Shown here piece after piece: positions 1 to 4,767 of a DNA stretch of 12,536 bases. The stretch comes from Pedococcus sp. (GTDB taxonomy: Bacteria > Actinomycetota > Actinomycetes > Actinomycetales > Dermatophilaceae). The DNA lies in contig JAICSZ010000019.1 in assembly GCA_025936615.1 (NCBI GenBank), forward strand, positions 1 through 12,536, given 5' to 3'. The stretch's first letter is position 1. Each line of letters opens with the position of its first letter. A program made the position numbers and the translations under genes. The notes beneath the pieces are model-generated. The model was given only the letters and a program-made list of their open reading frames with translations, did no database searches and had not been told where the DNA came from.

Positions 1-407
1 CCGCGCAGGTGGGTGTCGGTCACGAGCCGGCACAACGCGGCATACCCCACTCCTGCGGGCAGTCCGGCCGCTCGCCCTCGGGCGAGGACGGTGACCCGCG
101 GGTGGCGGGGGTCGCGCGTGGCACCACCACGCGCCGGGGTGCGCCGGTATGCCGCGTCGGCGCCACCGCGCGCCGGCTTCGGCCGGGACTGGGACTCCAC
201 CGCGAGGTCGACGCCGAGGACGGGCGAGATGCCGGCGGCAGTGGCGGCCACGACGAACCGGACCGCGCCGTAGAGGCCGTCGCGGTCGGTGAGCGCCAGC
301 ACCGGCTGGCGGTGCTGGGCAGCGCGCTCGACCAGCGCCTCGGGGGTGGCGGTGCCGTAGCGCATCGAGAACCCGGAGGCGACGTGGAGGTGGGCGAAAC
401 CGGTCAT
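1..407 (-). CDS. dnaE2: Error-prone DNA polymerase III alpha subunit, DnaE2-type (partial, N-terminal PHP domain)
   Basis: The gene runs off the left edge; about 135 N-terminal residues are visible. They form the start of a PHP domain as in C-family polymerase alpha subunits: HLHVASGFS (residues 6-14), ALTDRDGLYGAVRF (38-51) and GISPVLGVDL. The wording is that of the actinobacterial DnaE2 group, which carries out damage-induced translesion synthesis. Start ATG 407-405 overlaps the stop of the upstream HEPN gene by 4 bp (ATGA), with no Shine-Dalgarno, so translation is probably coupled. The gene is third in an operon with an SOS box. Two usual PHP metal ligands look lost: A10 where HxH proteins have the second His, and TDRD instead of TDHG. 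That fits a polymerase without PHP-linked proofreading. DnaE1 is less likely given the operon and these changes, but the catalytic domain is outside the window. Confidence 0.85.
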   Translation of the reverse strand, partial: MTGFAHLHVASGFSMRYGTATPEALVERAAQHRQPVLALTDRDGLYGAVRFVVAATAAGISPVLGVDLAVESQSRPKPARGGADAAYRRTPARGGATRDPRHPRVTVLARGRAAGLPAGVGYAALCRLVTDTHLR

Positions 408-934
408 GGCGAGGCCGAGGCGGGCATTGAGGTTGGCGTTGAGGTGGGCATCGCGGCGGGCAGCAGGAGGTCGTGGTGGCGGGACGCCGGCAGGCCCAGG
501 CTCGCGCGGACGAGGTCGAGGAAGGTCTCGGCCTGGCGCAGCAGGTCGTCGGCCTCGCGGGTGCCGGGGGTGCCGGTGCGGCGGGTCGCGGTGCCGAAGA
601 ACCCGGCCCACTCGGCGAGCTCGGGCGCGACTCCCGGCAGCACCGCCCACAGGCTGCGCGGACCGGAGGCGCTGCCCGTGGTGCGGGCGGCGACGAGCGC
701 GGCCGCGGCCCGCAGGGCACCGAGCCGGGCGTGCTGGTGGCGCTGGTCGACCTCGCGGCTGTGGCACGCCGCGAGCAGCGAGGCCTCGGCGCGCTCGAGC
801 AGCTCGAGGACCGCCGTGGCGCCGGCGGTCTGGAGGGACTGCGTGGTCGGGGTTGCGGGGGTGGGCGCGGTTGCGGGTGCGGTGGGCGCGGCTGCGCGGG
901 TGGTGGGCGCGGCTGCGCGGGTGGTGGTTGTCAT
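404..934 (-). CDS. SAV_6107-type HEPN domain protein
   Basis: 176 residues. Residues 1-33 are a low-complexity Ala/Pro/Thr tail with an internal duplication. Residues 38-165 are a helical domain with ALRAAAALVAAR, LWAVLPGVAPELAEWAGFF and ADDLLRQAETFLDLV, which I recognise as the SAV_6107-type HEPN family of actinobacteria. Many HEPN proteins are RNases with an R-x4-6-H motif. One candidate is seen here, R60-x5-H66 (REVDQRH), but I cannot tell whether it is the family's active site. ATG 934-932 is preceded by GAGGTG about 6 nt upstream. The gene starts 10 nt after the DUF6504 stop and its own TGA overlaps the dnaE2 ATG. It is therefore co-transcribed with both and probably SOS-induced. Function is unknown: a nucleic-acid-binding accessory factor or an RNase acting during damage are both only inferences. 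Confidence 0.82.
   Translation of the reverse strand: MTTTTRAAAPTTRAAAPTAPATAPTPATPTTQSLQTAGATAVLELLERAEASLLAACHSREVDQRHQHARLGALRAAAALVAARTTGSASGPRSLWAVLPGVAPELAEWAGFFGTATRRTGTPGTREADDLLRQAETFLDLVRASLGLPASRHHDLLLPAAMPTSTPTSMPASASP
881..922. repeat. Perfect 21-bp tandem duplication in the HEPN gene
   Basis: Two identical 21-bp units, 881-901 and 902-922, sit in tandem within the HEPN coding sequence. A diverged third copy lies just before them (about 860-880). The unit length is a multiple of three, so the frame is kept and the duplicated protein unit is R-A-A-A-P-T-T-like near the N-terminus. It looks like a slippage-type expansion in a disordered tail. Confidence 0.85.
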
Positions 935-944
935 CGGTGGCACC

Positions 945-1247
945 TCAGTCCGCGACCCGCAGCAGCCGCCACGACCGGTCACCCTCGATGCCGTCAGCCA
1001 CGGCACCGAGGTCGTAGACCCCCACCCCGGCGAGCCGTCCGGGGCTGGCCTCGACCCGCCACACCTGCCGCTCGCGGGCGTCGGTGAGCACGTCGGTCCC
1101 CTCGCGGGCGTCCCGCCACCAGGCCCGGCGCTCCTGCCAGTGGTCGAGCACCGCGCGCACGACGTAGAGCCGGCCACGCCACACGAACGCCTCCGGCTGC
1201 GGGTCGTCCGCGCGGACCTCGATGGACTCTTCGTACCGGCGCACCAC
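945..1247 (-). CDS. DUF6504 family protein
   Basis: 100 residues. It contains RRYEESIEVR near the start, PEAFVWRGRLYVVRAVLDHW in the middle, then VWRVEAS, GVYDLG and a C-terminal SWRLLRVAD. I recognise this as DUF6504, a small actinobacterial family usually found beside translesion polymerase genes (ImuB/DnaE2). Its biochemical role is not known to me; it looks like a compact beta-rich domain. The start is chosen as GTG 1247-1245 because AAGGAG (1260-1255) lies 7 nt upstream, the best Shine-Dalgarno in this part of the window. An in-frame ATG at 1277 would add ten residues but has no such site. It is the first gene of the SOS operon and ends 10 nt before the HEPN start. Confidence 0.85.
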   Translation of the reverse strand: MVRRYEESIEVRADDPQPEAFVWRGRLYVVRAVLDHWQERRAWWRDAREGTDVLTDARERQVWRVEASPGRLAGVGVYDLGAVADGIEGDRSWRLLRVAD

Positions 1248-1287
1248 GAACGGGCTCCTTCCAGGGCACAGGGGCATGGAGAACTGA

Positions 1288-1348
1288 GGGCTCCGGCCCC
1301 GCGGACGCGGGCGGGGTCGAGGCGCCTGCTGCGCAGGGGCCGGAGCCC
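1288..1348. repeat. Perfect 13-bp inverted repeat (leader hairpin)
   Basis: Arms 1288-1300 and 1336-1348 are exact reverse complements and very G/C-rich. There is no T-run after it in either direction, so it is not a textbook intrinsic terminator. It lies wholly inside the leader of the SOS operon. Confidence 0.8.
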
Positions 1349-1430
1349 GTGGGGTCCGCGGCGACGTCACCACGGCGTGGGGCCGTGGGCTGGCCGGTGG
1401 CGGAGCCCTTTGTCGATCGAACCTCAGCCT

Positions 1431-1446
1431 TCGAACATCAGTTCGA
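1431..1446. promoter_or_regulatory. LexA-binding SOS box
   Basis: TCGAACATCAGTTCGA is a perfect match to the actinobacterial/Gram-positive SOS box TCGAAC-N4-GTTCGA, with fully symmetric arms. It lies immediately downstream of the predicted -10 of the minus-strand operon, where bound LexA would block initiation. An additional half-site CGAAC lies at 1418-1422. Confidence 0.88.
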
Positions 1447-1455
1447 CTTGACGCT

Positions 1456-1486
1456 ACGCTACACCCCGGGCCGGACAGCCCGTCAA
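1456..1486 (-). promoter_or_regulatory. Promoter of the DUF6504-HEPN-dnaE2 operon
   Basis: On the minus strand, TTGACG (1486-1481) is followed after 19 nt by TAGCGT (1461-1456). A second overlapping TAGCGT is at 1456-1451. The SOS box begins about 10 nt further downstream. The -35 is strong, but the spacer is slightly long, so the exact -10 is uncertain. Confidence 0.55.
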
Positions 1487-1500
1487 GCCCACCGGCCGCA

Positions 1501-1529
1501 TGGTCAACAGACCTGAACGCCCCTAGTCT
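1501..1529 (+). promoter_or_regulatory. Leaderless promoter of the YbaK-like gene
   Basis: TAGTCT (1524-1529) ends 6 nt before ATG 1536, so the transcript should start at or next to the start codon. A weak -35, TGGTCA (1501-1506), lies 17 nt upstream. No Shine-Dalgarno is present. Confidence 0.6.
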
Positions 1530-1535
1530 GCGGTC

Positions 1536-2078
1536 ATGTCCTCGCAGGGTGCGCCGCCTGCACCACCACCCGCTCCGCAGGGCCCGGACCTGGCTGCCCA
1601 CCCGGCCGTCCGGCGGGTGCTGGCCGCCTTGGCCGTCCACCACGTCGTTCCCGAGGTCGTCACCCTGCCCGACGCCGTCCGCACCGCGGCCGCCGCGGCC
1701 AGCGCCCTGGGCGTCACCCCGGCCGAGATCGCCAACTCGCTGATCTTCCGGGCCCACGGCGACGACGGCCAGACCACTCCCCTGCTCGTGCTCACCTCCG
1801 GTGCCCACCGGGTCGACCTGGTCAAGGTGGCCGAGCTGGTCGACGGCCTCGACCACGTCGAGCGGGCCAACGCCGACTTCGTCCGCGACACCACCGGCTT
1901 CGCGATCGGCGGGGTGGCTCCGGTCGGCCACACCAGCCCGGTGCAGACCCTTGTCGACGTGTCGCTGAGCCGCTACCCCAGTGTCTGGGCCGCGGCGGGG
2001 CACAGCCACACCGTCTACAGGACGACCTACGAAGAGCTCCTGCGCGTCACCGGCGGCCACGCCATCGAGGTCGCCTGA
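1536..2078 (+). CDS. YbaK/EbsC family aminoacyl-tRNA deacylase
   Basis: 180 residues, cytoplasmic. After a Pro/Ala-rich tail (1-18) comes the YbaK/ProRS-INS fold: AAAAASALGVTPAEIANSLIF (51-71), LVLTSGAHRVDL, then FAIGGVAPVGH, the conserved Gly-rich loop, and TYEELLRVTGGHAIEVA at the C-terminus. Members hydrolyse mischarged tRNAs such as Ala- or Cys-tRNA-Pro in trans. The lysine essential in E. coli-type YbaK/ProXp (K46, in FKTL) aligns with N67 here (IANSL). I recall this change in other actinobacterial homologues, so it may be a subfamily trait with another substrate. ATG 1536 is preferred because a -10 hexamer sits 6 nt upstream. It is monocistronic and divergent from the SOS operon. Confidence 0.88.
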   Translation: MSSQGAPPAPPPAPQGPDLAAHPAVRRVLAALAVHHVVPEVVTLPDAVRTAAAAASALGVTPAEIANSLIFRAHGDDGQTTPLLVLTSGAHRVDLVKVAELVDGLDHVERANADFVRDTTGFAIGGVAPVGHTSPVQTLVDVSLSRYPSVWAAAGHSHTVYRTTYEELLRVTGGHAIEVA

Positions 2079-2083
2079 TCTCG

Positions 2084-2120
2084 GCGGCGCTCACTCATGA
2101 TTTGCATGGGACAGCGCCGC
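2084..2120. terminator. Possible bidirectional hairpin between convergent genes
   Basis: GCGGCGCT (2084-2091) pairs with AGCGCCGC (2113-2120), an 8-bp stem. The loop holds a second small CATG/CATG pairing (2096-2099 with 2105-2108). It lies between the convergent YbaK-like and metF stops. There is no T-tract, so it is only a candidate terminator. Confidence 0.4.
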
Positions 2121-2140
2121 GACCCGGTCCGCGTCGTCGC

Positions 2141-3055
2141 CTACAGGTCGAGGTTGCGGTGGACGTCCAGGGTCGCCGTGGAGCGGTTCATCGTGATGAA
2201 GTGCAGGCCCGGGGCTCCCTCGGCCAGCATCCGCTGGGCCAGCTCGGTCGCGATCTGCACCCCCACCTCGCGGGTCGCTGCCGGGTCGTCGGCCACCGTC
2301 TCGAGCCGGGACACCACGGCCGGCGGCAGCGGGGTCCCCATGAGCTGGGACATCCGGGCCACCTGCTTGAAGTTGGTGACCGGCATGAGCCCGGGCGAGA
2401 TCGGCAGGCCGGGCCGCCGTTCGGCCACCCGGTCGCGCAGCCGCAGGTAGGCCTCGGCGTCGAAGACCATCTGGGTGATCGCGAAGCTGGCCCCTGCGTC
2501 GGCCTTGCGCACCAGCACCTCGACATCGTGGTCGAGGTCCGGCGAGGACGGGTGGACGTCGGGGAACGCCGCGACGCCGATGGTGAAGCTGCCGAGCGGG
2601 CGGATCAGCTCGACCAGGTCGGTGGCGTGGTTGAGCCCCTCAGGGTGGGCCACCCACTCCCCGCCCGGGTTCCCGGGCGGGTCGCCCCGCAGGGCGAGGA
2701 TGTTGCGGACTCCATTCGCGGCATACAGCCCCACCACCTGGCGCAGGGCCGCCACGGAGGCGCCCACGCAGGTGAGGTGGGCCAGCGGGGTCAGGGTGGT
2801 CTCGAGGGCGATCCGCTCGGTCACCCGCACGGTCCGGTCCTGGTTCGACCCACCGGCGCCGTAGGTCACCGACACGAACGCCGGACGCACCGACTCCAGC
2901 CGCCGGATCGCGTCCCACAGCAGCGCCTCGCCGGCGTCGTCCTTGGGGGGGAAGAACTCGAAGCTCACCGACGGCGTCGGGGAGGCGAGCATGCCCGGGA
3001 TCGACCGGGTCAGCTGCGCCGGTCGTTCCAGTCGCGAGGGCTGCCCGGATGCCAT
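2141..3055 (-). CDS. metF: Methylenetetrahydrofolate reductase
   Basis: 304 residues, full length for MetF. It reduces 5,10-methylene-THF to 5-methyl-THF, the methyl donor for methionine synthesis, using bound FAD. The TIM barrel shows SVSFEFFPPK (29-38, with catalytic E33), FVSVTYGAGGSNQDRT, THLTC-like AHLTCVG, NILALRGDPPG (flavin/folate-binding Asp) and GASFAITQMVFDAEAYLR. The C-terminus has PGLMPVTNFKQVARM and GLHFITMNRS. Start ATG 3055-3053 is chosen because TAGTCT lies exactly 7 nt upstream (leaderless). A start at M22 would keep the catalytic core but has no such signal. The orthologue Rv2172c has the same neighbour in M. tuberculosis. It is divergent from the polyprenyl synthase with only 43 bp between start codons. 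Confidence 0.95.
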   Translation of the reverse strand: MASGQPSRLERPAQLTRSIPGMLASPTPSVSFEFFPPKDDAGEALLWDAIRRLESVRPAFVSVTYGAGGSNQDRTVRVTERIALETTLTPLAHLTCVGASVAALRQVVGLYAANGVRNILALRGDPPGNPGGEWVAHPEGLNHATDLVELIRPLGSFTIGVAAFPDVHPSSPDLDHDVEVLVRKADAGASFAITQMVFDAEAYLRLRDRVAERRPGLPISPGLMPVTNFKQVARMSQLMGTPLPPAVVSRLETVADDPAATREVGVQIATELAQRMLAEGAPGLHFITMNRSTATLDVHRNLDL

Positions 3056-3062
3056 GGCGGTG

Positions 3063-3068
3063 AGACTA
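3063..3068 (-). promoter_or_regulatory. -10 element of the leaderless metF promoter
   Basis: TAGTCT on the minus strand, 7 nt before ATG 3055. It occupies exactly the position expected for the -35 of the opposing promoter (17 nt from the plus-strand TAGGCT). Confidence 0.65.
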
Positions 3069-3085
3069 GTCGAGCGGCCACGCCG

Positions 3086-3091
3086 TAGGCT
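3086..3091 (+). promoter_or_regulatory. -10 element of the leaderless polyprenyl synthase promoter
   Basis: TAGGCT, 7 nt before ATG 3099. The facing metF -10 is 17 nt upstream, so each hexamer sits in the other's -35 position. Confidence 0.65.
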
Positions 3092-3098
3092 CAGGGCC

Positions 3099-4184
3099 AT
3101 GACCAGCCCGCTCGACGCCGCGCGGCTGCGCGAGCGCGTGCAGTGCTGTGTCGACGACGTGCTGGCCCGCGAGTCGGGGGTGCTCGCCGAGGTGGGTCCG
3201 GACGCCAGCGAGCTGCTGGACGCCGTCGCCCGGCTGCTCACCGGCGGCAAGCGGCTACGGGCGGCCTTCCTCTACTGGGGCTACCGTGCGGCCGGCCAGC
3301 CGGACTCCGACGCGGCGGTCACCGCGGCCAGCGCGATGGAGTTCTTCCAGGCGGCGGCCCTGATCCACGACGACGTCATGGACGACAGCGACACCAGGCG
3401 GGGCATGCCCTCCGCGCACCGCTCCCTCGCCGCCCGCCACGAGCGCGAGGCGTGGGCCGGCGACGCCGGCCGGTTCGGGGTCGCCGGGGCGATCCTCGCG
3501 GGCAACCTGTGCCTCAACTGGTGCGATGACCTGTATGCCGGGTGCGGCCTCCCGGCCGAGCACCTGGTTCGCGCCCGGCCGGTGTTCGACACCATGCGCA
3601 CCCAGCTGATGGGCGGGCAGTTCCTCGACGTGGTCGAGTCGGCGAGGTCGTGGGACGGCGTGCCGACGCCCGAGCGGGTGGCGCGGGCGGCCCACGTGAT
3701 CCGGTTCAAGAGCGCCAAGTACACCGTGGAGCACCCGCTGCTCATCGGGGCCACGGCGGGCGGGGCCGGCACGGACGACCTCGCGGCGCTGTCGCACTAC
3801 GGCCTCGACCTCGGACAGGCGTTCCAGCTGCGCGACGACCTGCTCGGGGTGTTCGGCGACCCGGTCGCGACCGGCAAGCCGGCCGGCGACGACCTGCGTG
3901 AGGGCAAGCGGACGGTGCTCGTCGCCCACGCACTCGCCGGAGCCGACGAGCCCGGTCGCCTGCTCATCGAGACTCGGCTGGGCGACCCGGCGCTCGACGG
4001 GGCGACCGTCGAGCAGCTGCGCGAGGCCATCGTCGCCAGTGGTGCGGTGGACGCGGTGGAGGCCGACATCGCCCGGCTCGTGGAGTCCTCGCGGATGGCG
4101 CTGAAGCCGACCACCGGCCTTGCCCCCGACGCGGTCGACGTGCTCGACCAGCTCATCGACAGCGCCACCGCCCGCGACTACTGA
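3099..4184 (+). CDS. Polyprenyl diphosphate synthase (trans-isoprenyl, IdsA/GrcC type)
   Basis: 361 residues. It condenses isopentenyl diphosphate onto allylic diphosphates to make a C20 or longer chain for carotenoids, quinones or lipid carriers. Visible are GGKRLRAAFLYWGY, the first Asp-rich motif DDVMD (91-95) followed by TRRG, GNLCLNWCDDLY, the KSAKYTVEHP helix, and the second Asp-rich motif QLRDDLLGVFGD (D246, D247). The final GKRT-type segment is EGKRTVLVAHAL. Its position between metF and an Rv2175c-like gene matches Rv2173 (idsA2), a geranylgeranyl-type synthase, but product length cannot be read from sequence alone. ATG 3099 is preferred over upstream in-frame starts because TAGGCT is 7 nt before it and those starts lie inside divergent metF. 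Confidence 0.92.
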   Translation: MTSPLDAARLRERVQCCVDDVLARESGVLAEVGPDASELLDAVARLLTGGKRLRAAFLYWGYRAAGQPDSDAAVTAASAMEFFQAAALIHDDVMDDSDTRRGMPSAHRSLAARHEREAWAGDAGRFGVAGAILAGNLCLNWCDDLYAGCGLPAEHLVRARPVFDTMRTQLMGGQFLDVVESARSWDGVPTPERVARAAHVIRFKSAKYTVEHPLLIGATAGGAGTDDLAALSHYGLDLGQAFQLRDDLLGVFGDPVATGKPAGDDLREGKRTVLVAHALAGADEPGRLLIETRLGDPALDGATVEQLREAIVASGAVDAVEADIARLVESSRMALKPTTGLAPDAVDVLDQLIDSATARDY

Positions 4185-4204
4185 CCTCCCAGCACCCCGT
4201 TCAC

Positions 4205-4226
4205 CAACCCTTGCTGGCAAAGGTTG
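4205..4226. terminator. Hairpin between convergent genes, probable bidirectional terminator
   Basis: A 22-nt near-palindrome with arms CAACCCTTGC and GCAAAGGTTG. It gives nine base pairs with one C/A mismatch around a TG turn. It lies just after the synthase stop (4184) and just after the stop of the Rv2175c-like gene on the other strand (4239). There is no clear T-run. Confidence 0.5.
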
Positions 4227-4238
4227 CGGCAGGGGTCG

Positions 4239-4631
4239 TCAGAAGGCCTGTTCCATCGCGCGGCGGCGCACCTCGGTCTTGTACCCGGCGGCGAGGGCGT
4301 CCACGGGGGTCCCCTCGCCCGGCAGTGTCGGGTCCGGGGTGAACAACCAGCGCAGCAGCTCCTCGTCGTCCATGCCGCCGTCGGCGAGCACCGTGAAGGT
4401 GCCGCGCAGGTGACGCAGCACGCGCTCGTCCAGGAACTGCTCGGGCACCGACACCACCCGTCGCTCCCCCACCCGGGCGGACAACAGCTCGCGGTCCTCG
4501 AGCATCCGGCGCACGGCCGACAGCGGCACCGAGAGCCGCTCCGCGACGTCGGGAACCGTCAACCAGGACCTCACGAGGGTCTCGAGCGGGGCCTCGGTCG
4601 GGGTGGCGTCGTCCGCGGGTGGGTTCGTCAC
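4239..4631 (-). CDS. Rv2175c-type winged helix-turn-helix DNA-binding protein
   Basis: 130 residues. A disordered Thr/Pro/Ala N-terminus (1-20) is followed by a MerR/excisionase-like winged helix: SWLTVPDVAERLSVPLSAVRRMLEDRELLSARVGERRVVSVPEQFLDE. The C-terminal half (HLRGTFTVLADGGMDDEELLRWLF, then DALAAGYKTEVRRRAMEQAF) is characteristic of Rv2175c. In M. tuberculosis, Rv2175c is a DNA-binding protein phosphorylated by the neighbouring kinase PknL on an N-terminal Thr, which abolishes DNA binding. Thr residues in the tail here could play that part. GTG 4631-4629 is chosen because a full promoter (TTGATT-17-CAGGCT) ends 7 nt before it; a TTG at 4667 would overlap that promoter. The kinase gene lies nearby at 6161, beyond the LysM gene. 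Confidence 0.88.
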   Translation of the reverse strand: MTNPPADDATPTEAPLETLVRSWLTVPDVAERLSVPLSAVRRMLEDRELLSARVGERRVVSVPEQFLDERVLRHLRGTFTVLADGGMDDEELLRWLFTPDPTLPGEGTPVDALAAGYKTEVRRRAMEQAF

Positions 4632-4638
4632 GGCACAC

Positions 4639-4667
4639 AGCCTGCCCAGCCACCGCACGCAAATCAA
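4639..4667 (-). promoter_or_regulatory. Leaderless promoter of the Rv2175c-like gene
   Basis: On the minus strand TTGATT (4667-4662), a 17-nt spacer, then CAGGCT (4644-4639), 7 nt before GTG 4631. The best-spaced promoter in the window. The 14-bp palindrome at 4669-4682 abuts its -35. Confidence 0.6.
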
Positions 4668-4668
4668 A

Positions 4669-4682
4669 TTACATCGATGTAA
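4669..4682. promoter_or_regulatory. Perfect 14-bp palindrome, putative operator
   Basis: TTACATCGATGTAA is a perfect dyad in a strikingly A/T-rich island. It lies 1 nt upstream of the -35 of the Rv2175c-like gene and about 27 nt upstream of the likely -10 of the LysM gene, so one bound dimer could control both. The cognate regulator is unknown; autoregulation by the Rv2175c-like protein is possible. Confidence 0.6.
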
Positions 4683-4709
4683 GTCAATGTGGTCGCGCTC
4701 ACCGTGGTG

Positions 4710-4715
4710 TACCTT
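4710..4715 (+). promoter_or_regulatory. Candidate -10 of the LysM transglycosylase gene
   Basis: TACCTT fits TANNNT. No good -35 is seen at the expected place (4687-4692), so activation by a bound regulator is plausible. The leader to ATG 4768 would be about 45 nt. Confidence 0.35.
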
Positions 4716-4716
4716 T

Positions 4717-4748
4717 CACACGAGCCACACCCGTCACACTGCCCACTC
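4717..4748 (+). repeat. 9-bp-period CACAC iterons in the LysM gene leader
   Basis: CACAC begins at 4717, 4726 and 4735, each followed by 4 variable bases. A fourth, diverged unit CACTC begins at 4744 in the same phase. The repeats straddle the likely transcription start. The period and the GTCACAC core of the third unit recall the loosely defined direct repeats bound by the MtrA response regulator, which controls peptidoglycan hydrolases in actinobacteria. That link is only a resemblance. Confidence 0.5.
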
Positions 4749-4767
4749 ACGCATCGAAGGACGTCCG

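Larger units (their letters stand above)
1248..1449 (-). other. Long structured 5' leader of the SOS operon
   Basis: Gene-free stretch between the inferred transcription start (about 1449) and the DUF6504 start. It carries a perfect 13-bp inverted repeat: GGGCTCCGGCCCC at 1288-1300 and its complement at 1336-1348, with a 35-nt loop. It also has a CCACGG/CCGTGG hairpin (1370-1388). The right flank (GTCCGCGG, 1354-1361) can pair with 1299-1306 (CCGCGGAC) instead, so two mutually exclusive folds are possible. No convincing small ORF is seen. Confidence 0.55.

Noticed and set aside
1424..1438. Tiny frame M-F-E-G-stop on the minus strand just after the SOS promoter
   Set aside because: The ATG lies inside the SOS box, has no ribosome-binding site, and four codons carry no coding evidence.
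945..2060. Long minus-strand frame spanning the YbaK-like gene and the leader
   Set aside because: Only its last 100 codons (DUF6504) look like protein; the rest is antisense to the YbaK-like gene and to leader DNA, a GC-bias shadow.
2102..3088. Plus-strand frame of 328 codons opposite metF
   Set aside because: It is antisense to a clearly conserved MetF and has His/Arg/Gly-rich composition typical of shadow frames.
4683..4767. Possible c-di-AMP (ydaO-type) riboswitch before the LysM gene
   Set aside because: The leader is only about 45-85 nt and has no such fold; too short for that class.
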